Assembly: GCF_017948265.1 (NCBI RefSeq)
Contig: NZ_CP072852.1
Location: 1,054,001 to 1,118,000, forward strand
Source of the DNA: Rhodoferax sp. PAMC 29310
GTDB taxonomy: Bacteria; Pseudomonadota; Gammaproteobacteria; Burkholderiales; Burkholderiaceae_C
Length of the DNA stretch: 64,000 nt
Direction: 5' to 3'
Shown here: piece after piece, positions 10,919 to 19,366 of the stretch
How positions within the stretch are numbered: position 1 is the stretch's first letter
Layout: every line of letters starts with the position of its first letter
The notes under the pieces: model-generated
Told to the model about the DNA's origin: nothing
Seen by the model: the letters and a program-made list of their open reading frames with translations, nothing else
Databases searched by the model: none
Program-made: the position numbers and the translations under genes

Positions 10919-11836
10919 ATGCAAAACAAACTTAATGGAATTACCCTCCTCACCCATTTGGGTGTTATCAAGGTCGAGGGTGAGGACGCGGCCAAGTTCC
11001 TGCACGGTCAGTTGACCCAGGACTTTTCACTTTTGGGCATGACCGAAGCCCGTTTGGCCGCCTTCTGCAGCGCCAAGGGTCGCATGCAAGCCAGTTTTAT
11101 TGGCTTCAAGAAAAGTCCGGCCGAAATTATGCTGATTTGCCCTCTTGACGTCTTGGCGCCTGCCATGAAGCGCTTGGCGATGTTTGTGATGCGCGCCAAG
11201 GCCAAATTCAGTGACGTCAGCGCCGAGATGTCGGTCTATGGCTTGGCTGGTGATGCTATCAACAAGATAGCTACTCCCGCAGGTTCCGCTTGGACAAAGA
11301 CCGATATTGATGCTTCAACCCTAGTGCATCTTTACCCTGCGGACGGGGTTGCACGCGCTTTGTGGTTGGGTCCTTCGGCGCAGGCCGCTCCGAAAGGCGA
11401 GCCCCTGAGTGAAGACCTGTGGGCCTGGGGAGAGGTGCGCAGCGGCATCGCCCTGATCACCGCGCCCATCGTGGAAGCCTTTGTGCCACAAATGTTGAAC
11501 TATGAGTCAGTGGGTGGGGTCAACTTCAAAAAGGGTTGCTACCCCGGACAAGAAGTGGTGGCCCGCAGTCAGTTTCGGGGCACGCTCAAGCGTCGCGCTT
11601 ACCTGGCGCACTCGGACGCGCCGATGGCGGTTGGTGACGAGGTCTATCAATCGGCTAATGAGGGGCAACCCTGCGGCACAGTCGCGCAAGCAGCCGCCTC
11701 GCCATTGGGTGGCTATGACGCGGTGGTGTCCATGCAGGTGGCGGCGTTTGAAGCCGGAGACCTTCATCTCACTAGCGCCACTGGCCCTGAACTTGTCGCC
11801 AGCGCCCCGCCCTACCCTTTGCTGGCCGATATTTAA
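10919..11836 (+). CDS. ygfZ: YgfZ/GcvT-type folate-binding protein
   Basis: YgfZ is a tetrahydrofolate-binding protein that helps assemble or repair certain iron-sulfur enzymes. The 305-residue product has the diagnostic motif KGCYPGQEVVARSQFRG near residue 204 and the N-terminal FLHGQLTQDF segment. I chose ATG 10919; the open frame extends upstream but into the mltG start region. A perfect palindrome (GCTATC-N5-GATAGC, 11255-11271) lies inside the coding sequence in the variable middle part. It is divergent from mltG, as in many relatives. Confidence 0.93.
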   Translation: MQNKLNGITLLTHLGVIKVEGEDAAKFLHGQLTQDFSLLGMTEARLAAFCSAKGRMQASFIGFKKSPAEIMLICPLDVLAPAMKRLAMFVMRAKAKFSDVSAEMSVYGLAGDAINKIATPAGSAWTKTDIDASTLVHLYPADGVARALWLGPSAQAAPKGEPLSEDLWAWGEVRSGIALITAPIVEAFVPQMLNYESVGGVNFKKGCYPGQEVVARSQFRGTLKRRAYLAHSDAPMAVGDEVYQSANEGQPCGTVAQAAASPLGGYDAVVSMQVAAFEAGDLHLTSATGPELVASAPPYPLLADI

Positions 11837-11854
11837 GCCGCAGGTGCAGGAGAT

Positions 11855-12733
11855 TTAGTGGCTGGATGGCAGCTTGAGCACCATTTCGATGTGCCCAATG
11901 CCGGCTTCCTCAAATGGCTCGCCTTGGCTCACAAAGCCTTGGCGGGCATAAAAGCCTTGAGCATTGCGTTGTGCATGCAGGATCACCTCACGGTCACCTC
12001 GCTCAGAGGCTGCTTGCATCAAGGCCTGTAGCACCTCACGCCCCAAATTGGTCCCTCGCAATACCCGGTGCACAGCCATGCGACCCATACGGCCCACGGC
12101 TGCTGCGTGCTGCAACAAGCGCCCGGTGGCCACGGCCACGCCCAAGCGGTTACGCGCCACCACGTGAATCGCAGTTTGGTCGGCATCATCCTGCTCCAAT
12201 TCTACTGGAATGCGCTGCTCCTTTAGAAATACGTCCGCCCGAACCTGACTTGCGTCGGCTTTGAGTGTCTGCCAGGTGCCGACCTCAACCGAGACCATGG
12301 GCTCTCCCGCTTCATAGGACAGCAAAATCTCCCGCAAGGCGGCCGGGACAGGCTTGGAGGTTTGGGTCGCCGGATCGGCGAAAACATAAACCAACTCACA
12401 GCTGATCAGGCAGTCGTCCCTTCTAAATATGGCGCCTTTGAAGGTCATGGACGAGGTGCCAATGCGATGGCACCGCAACGCCACGTCCAGCTGATCGTCA
12501 ATCTGCGCTGACGCGTGGTACTCCACTGTGGCCTTTTTGACATACAGGTCGCCACCCAAAGACTCCAGACTGCTGTCATAGGGCAGCGCCAGTTCGCGCC
12601 AGTAGTCGCTCATGGCCGTGTCAAAGTACATCAAGTAGTGCGCGTTGAAGACAATTTTCTGCATGTCCACTTCCGCCCAGCGCACGCGCAGGCGGTGAAA
12701 TAGGCGAAAGGCTTGGCGTTTTAGGTCACTCAT
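11855..12733 (-). CDS. Fusion of a 4-hydroxybenzoyl-CoA-type thioesterase and a GNAT acetyltransferase
   Basis: Residues 1 to about 135 form a YbgC/FadM-like hotdog thioesterase (RVRWAEVDMQKIVFNAHYLMYFD, split here as RVRWAEVD and IVFNAHY). Such enzymes hydrolyse acyl-CoA or acyl-carrier thioesters. Residues from about 150 to 292 form a GNAT N-acetyltransferase with the acetyl-CoA loop region RVLRGTNLGREVL and the terminal YARQGFVSQGEPFEEAGIGH. There is no frameshift or stop between the domains, so one polypeptide is made. The esterase gene ends 13 bases upstream on the same strand, suggesting co-transcription. Substrates of either half are unknown. Confidence 0.85.
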   Translation of the reverse strand: MSDLKRQAFRLFHRLRVRWAEVDMQKIVFNAHYLMYFDTAMSDYWRELALPYDSSLESLGGDLYVKKATVEYHASAQIDDQLDVALRCHRIGTSSMTFKGAIFRRDDCLISCELVYVFADPATQTSKPVPAALREILLSYEAGEPMVSVEVGTWQTLKADASQVRADVFLKEQRIPVELEQDDADQTAIHVVARNRLGVAVATGRLLQHAAAVGRMGRMAVHRVLRGTNLGREVLQALMQAASERGDREVILHAQRNAQGFYARQGFVSQGEPFEEAGIGHIEMVLKLPSSH

Positions 12734-12746
12734 TGGGGTTGGCGCG

Positions 12747-13709
12747 TCAGGTATTGATTGAAAAAGCCGCTTTTAGCGCGCGAGCCGCGTCGGCATGCGC
12801 CCGAAGCGCCTCGGGGATGGCGCGCCCCATTTTGATGAACTCATGCACCACGCCGTGGTAAATCTCCAGATCGACGGGAACACCGGCGGCACGCAATTTG
12901 TCGGCATACAGCACGCCCTCATCCACCAGTGGATCGCATTCGGCCAGCCCAAACCAAGCGGGCGCGACGCTTTCGACGTCAGGGGCATTCAAGGGCGAAA
13001 AACGCCAATCGGCCCGGTCAGCCGGGTTGGGCAGGTAATGATTGAAAAAATACTCTATGCCAGCCTGTTCCAACACGAAGCCATGGGCAAATGTTGTATG
13101 AGATGGCGTGTCAGCCTGTGCCCCACACCCAGGATAAAACAGCAGTTGCAAGGCCAGCGGCAGGCCCGCGTCTTTGGCGTGAATCGCGCAAGCAGCCGCC
13201 AAGGTGCCGCCGGCGCTGTCGCCTCCCACCGCTACGCGGCTCGCATCCAAACCCCGGGTCTCGCCGTGGGCGGCAACCCACTGCACCGCGTCCCACGCAT
13301 CGTTATGCGCCACGGGAAACGAATGTTCGGGTGCCAAGCGGTAATTGACGGACACCACCGCGCAATGCGCCAGGTGACTCAGCGTCCGGCAAAGCGTGTC
13401 GTGCGTGGAAATACTGCCAATGGTGAAACCGCCGCCATGAAAGTAGACCAACACCGGCAGCACTTCGTCTGTCGGCGCATACAGCCTCACAGGCAACTCC
13501 ACGCCATCCCGCGCCGGAACGGTGAAGCTTTCGACGCGTTGCAACTTGTGGGCAGGCACCTCCAGAACGCCGGTGCCAATCTCATAAGCCAGCCTCGCCT
13601 GGAAAGGTGTCAAAGCATGAAGAGGCACTTGGCCAGCGCGTGCCATGCGATCCAACACACCATGCATGGCGGGAGTCAACAAAGCTCGGGGGTTACGGTG
13701 GTGACTCAT
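12747..13709 (-). CDS. Alpha/beta-hydrolase esterase of the hormone-sensitive lipase family
   Basis: A 320-residue soluble esterase. The family marks are the oxyanion-hole motif YFHGGGFTIGS (HGGG at 91-94), the nucleophile Ser165 in GGDSAGG, a catalytic Asp in AECDPLVDEG and a His in VVHEFIK. These enzymes hydrolyse short-chain acyl esters; the physiological substrate is not evident. It is divergent from the iron alcohol dehydrogenase gene (52 bases between starts) and lies upstream of the thioesterase-acetyltransferase fusion, so the neighbourhood suggests a small acyl or ester metabolism cluster. A long antisense frame over it is a shadow. Confidence 0.9.
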   Translation of the reverse strand: MSHHRNPRALLTPAMHGVLDRMARAGQVPLHALTPFQARLAYEIGTGVLEVPAHKLQRVESFTVPARDGVELPVRLYAPTDEVLPVLVYFHGGGFTIGSISTHDTLCRTLSHLAHCAVVSVNYRLAPEHSFPVAHNDAWDAVQWVAAHGETRGLDASRVAVGGDSAGGTLAAACAIHAKDAGLPLALQLLFYPGCGAQADTPSHTTFAHGFVLEQAGIEYFFNHYLPNPADRADWRFSPLNAPDVESVAPAWFGLAECDPLVDEGVLYADKLRAAGVPVDLEIYHGVVHEFIKMGRAIPEALRAHADAARALKAAFSINT

Positions 13710-13761
13710 AGGTTGGAAGCTTCTTGTTAAAGTGAAGTTTTCATCCTACACCGCAAACACC

Positions 13762-14898
13762 ATGGCACTCATCTTCTACGTGACGCAGGTTCAGTTCGAT
13801 TTTGGCGCCATCCAGCTCCTCAAGCAGGAGTGCCAACGGGTCGGCATCAGCCGTCCGCTGATCGTCACAGACCCGGGTGTCAAAGCTGCTGGGGTGCTAC
13901 AAAAGGCGTTGGACGCTTTGCCCGGGGTTGCTGTTACTGTATTTGATCAAACACCTTCCAACCCGACAGAAGCAGCGGTTCGGGCCGCCGCAGCTCTTTA
14001 TAAAGCACATGGCTGCGACGGTCTGATTGCCGTGGGCGGTGGCTCGGCCATAGATTGCGCCAAGGGCGTGGCCATTGCCGCCACTCACGAGGGGCCGCTT
14101 ACCCACTACGCCACCATTGAAGGTGGCTCGCCGCGCATCACCGAGCGGGTTGCGCCACTGATTGCCGTGCCAACCACGAGCGGAACCGGCAGCGAAGTGG
14201 CTCGTGGCGCGATCATCATCGTCGACGACCACAGAAAACTGGGGTTTCACTCTTGGCATCTCGTGCCCAAGGCGGCCATTTGCGACCCCGAACTCACGCT
14301 TGGATTGCCGCCAATGTTGACAGCCGCCACCGGGATGGACGCTATTGCCCATTGCATGGAGACCTTCATGGCCCCGTCATTTAACCCTCCGGCTGACGGT
14401 ATTGCCCTGGATGGATTGGCGAGAGGCTGGGCACACATCGAGCGAGCCACCCGGGATGGGCAGGACAAGGAGGCCCGCCTGAACATGATGAGCGCCTCCA
14501 TGCAAGGCGCCATGGCCTTTCAAAAGGGATTGGGGTGCGTCCACTCGCTCAGTCACAGCTTGGGCGGCGTCGACCCGCGAATGCACCACGGCACGTTGAA
14601 CGCCATGTTTTTGCCGGCCGTGATTGATTTCAACGCCAAAGCAGAGTCCGTTGTGAAGGAGCAGCGTTTGCAACGCATGGCCCACGCGATGGGACTTCAA
14701 TCCGGCAGCGATATCCCGGACGCGGTCAAAGACATGAATGCACGACTTGGCTTGCCACGCGGGCTGGAGGTCATGGGCCTCAACCGCGCTCAGTTTGATC
14801 AGGTCATTGCTGGGGCCATGCGGGACCATTGCCACAAAACCAACCCTCGTATTGCGACTGAGGCGGACTATCTAGAGCTGCTAAGTCAAGCCATGTAG
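13762..14898 (+). CDS. Iron-containing alcohol dehydrogenase
   Basis: The 378-residue enzyme belongs to the group III metal-dependent alcohol dehydrogenases, which interconvert alcohols and aldehydes with NAD(H). The nucleotide-binding GGGSAIDCAK is at 92-101 and TTSGTGSE at 138-145. The four metal ligands are all present with family spacing: Asp193 and His197 in DAIAHCME, His261 in CVHSLSHSLGG and His275 in RMHHGT. I chose ATG 13762 over an upstream non-ATG start 10 codons earlier. Substrate specificity (1,3-propanediol, butanol, lactaldehyde and so on) cannot be decided. Confidence 0.92.
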   Translation: MALIFYVTQVQFDFGAIQLLKQECQRVGISRPLIVTDPGVKAAGVLQKALDALPGVAVTVFDQTPSNPTEAAVRAAAALYKAHGCDGLIAVGGGSAIDCAKGVAIAATHEGPLTHYATIEGGSPRITERVAPLIAVPTTSGTGSEVARGAIIIVDDHRKLGFHSWHLVPKAAICDPELTLGLPPMLTAATGMDAIAHCMETFMAPSFNPPADGIALDGLARGWAHIERATRDGQDKEARLNMMSASMQGAMAFQKGLGCVHSLSHSLGGVDPRMHHGTLNAMFLPAVIDFNAKAESVVKEQRLQRMAHAMGLQSGSDIPDAVKDMNARLGLPRGLEVMGLNRAQFDQVIAGAMRDHCHKTNPRIATEADYLELLSQAM

Positions 14899-14939
14899 CA
14901 ATGGCAAGCATGGTCCCAAAAGGTTAAATTTCGCGCTTT

Positions 14940-14968
14940 TTGGCAATTGGCACTAACCTTGCTAGGAT
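14940..14968 (+). promoter_or_regulatory. Putative sigma-70 promoter of the DUF2126 locus
   Basis: TTGGCA (14940-14945) and TAGGAT (14963-14968) are separated by 17 bases, the optimal spacing, and lie about 50 bases before the ATG at 15019. GAGAGG at 15006-15011 provides the ribosome-binding site. Both hexamers deviate from consensus, so this is a reasonable but unproven promoter. Confidence 0.4.
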
Positions 14969-15018
14969 ATAGTGAGAAGCAAGGCCCCGTCTTGTCGAAC
15001 AATAAGAGAGGCGAAAAC

Positions 15019-18000
15019 ATGTCAATTCACGCAGCCCTGAGCCACATCACTCATTACAAATACGACCGCCCTGTCAACCTCGGTCCTCAGGTCATCCGTT
15101 TGCGCCCAGCCCCTCACTGCCGCAGCAAAATTATTTCGTATTCGCTCAAGATTGACCCCGTTGATCACTACATCAACTGGCAGCAAGATCCGTTTGCCAA
15201 CTACCAAGGACGATTGGTCTTTGACAAAAAAACGACAGAATTTAAAGTCACGGTCGATCTGGTGGTCGAGATGGCCGTCTACAACCCGTTTGACTTCTTT
15301 CTGGAGCCAGCGGCGGAAGAGTTCCCGTTCAAGTACGAGCCACTGCTGGAACAAGAACTGGCTCCCTATCTGGCCGTTGACCCTGCCACCGAACGATTGA
15401 AGGCCTACCTCGCCAAGGTCAACATGACCAAGCGCCGCACGATTGATTTCCTGGTGGACATCAATCGAATGCTGCACAAGGACATCAATTACCTGATCCG
15501 GATGGAGCCAGGGGTGCAAACTCCGGACGAGACACTCAAGTTGGGCTCGGGCTCTTGCCGTGATTCGGGCTGGTTGCTGGTTCAAATGCTGCGTCACTGC
15601 GGACTGGCCGCTCGTTTTGTTTCCGGGTATTTGATCCAACTGAAGCCAGACGTCAAGTCCTTGGACGGCCCAAGCGGCACCGAGGTGGATTTCACCGACT
15701 TGCACGCGTGGTGTGAGGTGTACTTGCCCGGCGCGGGCTGGATTGGCCTGGACGCCACATCCGGTCTGATGGCGGGCGAAGGCCATATTCCTCTGGCATG
15801 CACGCCCCAACCATCCGGCGCGGCGCCCATTGAGGGCGGCATGGACGAGTGCGAGGTTGAGTTCGAGCACTTAATGGAAGTCACCCGCATTTACGAATCC
15901 CCACGGGTCACAAAACCATACACAGAAGAGCAGTGGAACGAGGTGATGACACTCGGCCACACGGTAGACCAGCAATTGCAGGCAGGCGACGTGCGCCTGA
16001 CTATGGGCGGTGAGCCCACGTTTGTCGCCGTCAATGACCGAGACGCCGGCGAGTGGAACACCGATGCGCTGGGCCCTACAAAGCGGGGGTTTGCCACCGC
16101 CTTGGTCCACAAACTACGCCGCGAATACGGCGAAGGCGGTTTTCTGCATTTTGGACAGGGCAAGTGGTACCCCGGCGAGCAACTGCCACGGTGGGCACTC
16201 AATATTTACTGGCGCACCGACAAACAAGCCGTCTGGTCCAACCCGGCGCTGTTCACAGATGAGCGTTCGCCAACGCACTACACCAGTGAAGATGCGCGCC
16301 GATTCACTCAAACACTTGCGGCCAAGCTAAGCATGAGTGACGAGCACATGCAGGCTGCGCATGAGGACGTTTGGTACTACCTCTGGCGTGAACGTCGCCT
16401 GCCGGTCAATGTCGACCCGTTCAATTCGAAACTGGACGATGAAATGGAGCGGGCGCGACTGCGCCGGGTGTTTGAGCAGAAGCTCGACTCGGTTGTCGGC
16501 TACGTTTTGCCACTCAAACCGTCGGACACCGCAGCGGGCGAGCGCCCCGTATGGACAACGGGTTCGTGGTTCTTGCGTGATGAGCGCATGTACCTGATGC
16601 CGGGCGACTCCCCCATGGGATTGCGCTTGCCGCTGGATTCATTGCCGTGGGTAAGCAAGGCAGATTTCCCTTACCTCAATGAGCAAGATCCGTGGAGCCC
16701 TCGCACTGACCTGCCCAGCCATCAGAACCTTGCCGCCCGCTACCAAGGATCTGCGCCGGCGCCAGCCGCTCAGGCAGCGACCCGCCAAGCCTGGGATGAC
16801 TCGGCCAACGCTGCGCCCTACCTTGCAGGAACCGGGCCTCAAGCCGAAGCAACCCGCAAGATGCAAACGCCGTCTGCGTCCAGCGTCAACCACAGCGCCG
16901 CCAGCGCACAAGGGACTACGCAGGTTGAGCCGTCCGACTTCTCCAGAGCGCCTAAGCTCAAAGAGTCGGCCCACTGGATCACCCGTACTGCGCTGTGCGT
17001 CGAAGTGCGTGACCCGCGTCGGGCAAGCGGACCCAAAGCAGAGTCTGTGGGTGAAAACTCTGGCGTGCTCTACATCTTCATGCCGCCGCTGGAAAAGCTG
17101 GACGACTATCTGGATCTATTGGCCGCCATCGAAGCCACGGCAGAGTCACTGGAGCTTCAGATTGTTCTGGAAGGCTACCCACCTCCCCGTGACCCCCGGT
17201 TGAAGTTGCTTCAAGTCACGCCTGACCCCGGTGTGATTGAAGTCAACATCCACCCGGTGACGAACTGGGACGATCTGGTCAAGAACACCGAGTTTCTGTA
17301 CAACGCGGCATTTGAGTCGCGCTTGTCCGCTGAAAAGTTCATGAAAGATGGCCGCCACACCGGAACCGGTGGCGGCAATCACTTTGTGATGGGTGGCGCA
17401 ACCCCCTCAGACAGCCCCTTTTTGCGTAAACCAGAGTTGCTGGCCAGCTTGCTGCTCTATTGGCACAACCACCCCTCACTGAGCTATTTGTTCAGCGGCA
17501 TGTTTGTCGGCCCAACCAGCCAGGCTCCTCGCGTGGACGAGGCCCGCAACGACCAGTTGTACGAGCTGGAAATTGCCATCGAGCAAATCTACAAAAACCG
17601 CGAGTTGCATGGCCAGAGCATGCCCCCGTGGTTGGTAGACCGCACCTTGCGCAACATCCTGATCGACGCGACCGGCAACACCCATCGCAGTGAGTTCTCC
17701 ATCGACAAGATGTACTCGCCCGACTCGGCCACGGGTCGCCTGGGTCTGTTGGAGTTGCGCGCTTTTGAGATGCCGCCGCATCCGCGGATGAGCGTGGTGC
17801 AGCAGCTATTGCTTCGTGCTTTGGTCGCCCGCTTCTGGAACACGCCTTACAAAGCGCCGGCTACCCGCTGGGGTACCGAGTTGCATGACCGTTTCCTGTT
17901 GCCCACCTTTATCCAGATGGATTTCAATGATGTGATGCAGGAAATGCGTGATGCCGGTTACGCCTTCGATGACAGCTGGTTCGCGCCGCACTACGAGTTC

Positions 18001-18555
18001 CGCTTCCCTGTAGTGGGCTCCGTCAAGTCGTCCAGTATCGAGCTGACCATGCGCAACGCGCTGGAGCCTTGGCATGTGATGGGCGAAGAAGGCGCACCAG
18101 GCGGCACCGCCCGTTACGTCGATTCGTCTTTGGAGCGGATGGAAGTTCGCGTCACCGGCCTCAACGAGAGCCGCTATGTGGTGACCTGCAACGGACACGC
18201 GTTGCCCCTGCAATCCACGGGAACCATGGGCGAGTATGTGGCTGGCGTGCGTTACAAGGCCTGGAATCCACCTTCGGCCCTGCACCCCAGCATCGGCATC
18301 CATGCGCCACTGACGTTTGACATCGTGGACACTTGGATGAAGCGTTCGATTGGCGGTTGTCAGTACTACGTTGCCCACCCCGGTGGTTTGAACCCGGACA
18401 CCTTCCCGGTCAATTCCTACGAGGCAGAAAGCCGACGCATGGCTCGCTTTACCGCCATGGGACACACGCCCAGCAAGTTGGTCGTGCCACCCGCCACGAT
18501 TAACGTGGCAGGCAGCCGGGAATTTCCGTTTACGCTGGATCTTCGTCGGGTGTAA
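15019..18555 (+). CDS. Transglutaminase-like protein with C-terminal DUF2126 (putative amidoligase)
   Basis: This 1178-residue protein has an N-terminal transglutaminase N domain (about 1-110), then a transglutaminase-like core with the complete Cys-His-Asp triad: Cys180 in GSGSCRDSGW, His229 in DLHAWCEVY and Asp245 in GLDATSG. From about 320 onward is the DUF2126 region, recognisable by LTMGGEPTFVAVNDRD, a Gly-rich GTGGGNHFVMGG segment and QAPRVDEAR. DUF2126 is described as a putative amidoligase. A Pro/Ala-rich linker sits at about 570-640. There is no signal peptide. With the ATP-grasp/alpha-E and second transglutaminase genes downstream it forms a peptide-bond-making locus; the product is unknown. 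The last 26 bases overlap the convergent ProQ-family gene. Confidence 0.92.
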   Translation: MSIHAALSHITHYKYDRPVNLGPQVIRLRPAPHCRSKIISYSLKIDPVDHYINWQQDPFANYQGRLVFDKKTTEFKVTVDLVVEMAVYNPFDFFLEPAAEEFPFKYEPLLEQELAPYLAVDPATERLKAYLAKVNMTKRRTIDFLVDINRMLHKDINYLIRMEPGVQTPDETLKLGSGSCRDSGWLLVQMLRHCGLAARFVSGYLIQLKPDVKSLDGPSGTEVDFTDLHAWCEVYLPGAGWIGLDATSGLMAGEGHIPLACTPQPSGAAPIEGGMDECEVEFEHLMEVTRIYESPRVTKPYTEEQWNEVMTLGHTVDQQLQAGDVRLTMGGEPTFVAVNDRDAGEWNTDALGPTKRGFATALVHKLRREYGEGGFLHFGQGKWYPGEQLPRWALNIYWRTDKQAVWSNPALFTDERSPTHYTSEDARRFTQTLAAKLSMSDEHMQAAHEDVWYYLWRERRLPVNVDPFNSKLDDEMERARLRRVFEQKLDSVVGYVLPLKPSDTAAGERPVWTTGSWFLRDERMYLMPGDSPMGLRLPLDSLPWVSKADFPYLNEQDPWSPRTDLPSHQNLAARYQGSAPAPAAQAATRQAWDDSANAAPYLAGTGPQAEATRKMQTPSASSVNHSAASAQGTTQVEPSDFSRAPKLKESAHWITRTALCVEVRDPRRASGPKAESVGENSGVLYIFMPPLEKLDDYLDLLAAIEATAESLELQIVLEGYPPPRDPRLKLLQVTPDPGVIEVNIHPVTNWDDLVKNTEFLYNAAFESRLSAEKFMKDGRHTGTGGGNHFVMGGATPSDSPFLRKPELLASLLLYWHNHPSLSYLFSGMFVGPTSQAPRVDEARNDQLYELEIAIEQIYKNRELHGQSMPPWLVDRTLRNILIDATGNTHRSEFSIDKMYSPDSATGRLGLLELRAFEMPPHPRMSVVQQLLLRALVARFWNTPYKAPATRWGTELHDRFLLPTFIQMDFNDVMQEMRDAGYAFDDSWFAPHYEFRFPVVGSVKSSSIELTMRNALEPWHVMGEEGAPGGTARYVDSSLERMEVRVTGLNESRYVVTCNGHALPLQSTGTMGEYVAGVRYKAWNPPSALHPSIGIHAPLTFDIVDTWMKRSIGGCQYYVAHPGGLNPDTFPVNSYEAESRRMARFTAMGHTPSKLVVPPATINVAGSREFPFTLDLRRV

Positions 18556-19279
18556 TCGGCGTCGGCGCAGTCTGGTCAGTCGCTTCAGGCTGATTTTCTG
18601 CCTGCCGGCGTTCGCGGCGCTTCAGCGCACCAACCACATCACGGGGGTTTAGCCCGTACATCTCAGCAAACTCTTCAGGCGTTTTTCCACTGCCGTCAAA
18701 CGCCCGGAGAGTTGCCTCTTCTTTCGCCATCTTCTGCTCGTGCTCGGCCAAGGCTTCAGCCAGCAGGGCATTGATCGCTTCGTCTTTGGTCTGCACTCGC
18801 GCCAAATAAAGCTGGTGGGTCATTCCTGAGGCCTCAAAAGCTGCCATCAATTGATTGCGCAGTTTGGGACGCAAGTCGTCGCGTGAACGACGCTGGCGGC
18901 GGCGAAACAACTCAACCACTGCAAAAAACACATGCTCGGGTGCTAGCTCATCACCTGGAATGCCTTGCAAATCATGACGCTTGTTGCCTGCCGCCACGCT
19001 TTGGAGATAGCGGGTGGACCGGGTGTGCTGGCCCAGCGCCAGCTTCAGGGTCTCTCGCTCAAAATGATCGGGGTGTGCCGCCATCAGTTCCTGAAAAACA
19101 CCAAGTTTCAATGGTAGAAACTCAGCACCAAACAATTGGGGATAAAGCTCAAACAGTTTTTCGAGAACGGGCTGAACTGAAGCTGCGCTGGAAGTTGCCT
19201 TCACAGGGCGCTCCACCACGGAGGTGTCTTCGTTCTGAACGGGAGCGTCTGGGGTGTTGCTGGTCATGGAGGCCTTCAT
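18530..19279 (-). CDS. ProQ/FinO-family RNA chaperone
   Basis: A 249-residue protein with a FinO-like RNA-binding domain in the centre (about 35-150: LYPQLFGAEFLPLKLGVFQEL, here split, then LGQHTRSTRYLQSV). Variable tails lie on both sides and the end is acidic. ProQ-family proteins bind structured RNAs and pair small RNAs with targets. The ATG at 19279 has AAGG upstream; ATG 19267 is an alternative with its own AAGG. It runs opposite to its neighbours, and its 3' end overlaps the end of the DUF2126 gene by 26 bases, so the two transcripts are complementary at their tails. Confidence 0.88.
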   Translation of the reverse strand: MKASMTSNTPDAPVQNEDTSVVERPVKATSSAASVQPVLEKLFELYPQLFGAEFLPLKLGVFQELMAAHPDHFERETLKLALGQHTRSTRYLQSVAAGNKRHDLQGIPGDELAPEHVFFAVVELFRRRQRRSRDDLRPKLRNQLMAAFEASGMTHQLYLARVQTKDEAINALLAEALAEHEQKMAKEEATLRAFDGSGKTPEEFAEMYGLNPRDVVGALKRRERRQAENQPEATDQTAPTPITPDEDPA

Positions 19280-19366
19280 TGAGTCAACCTTCGATTGTCA
19301 ACCAATTTCAATGCCAGGGCGTTCAATGGCGACCCGGGAGCCCTTCGCACCGTGCCAGAATATCGA

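Noticed and set aside
12795..13730. 311-residue open frame antisense to the esterase gene
   Set aside because: It lies wholly opposite a gene with clear catalytic motifs, has no recognisable domain and has the composition expected of a reverse-strand shadow.
15022..15870. 282-residue antisense frame in the transglutaminase-DUF2126 gene
   Set aside because: The opposite frame contains the Cys-His-Asp triad; the antisense product resembles no family.
17806..18465. 219-residue antisense frame near the end of the DUF2126 gene
   Set aside because: Shadow of strongly conserved coding sequence, with no ribosome-binding site or family resemblance.
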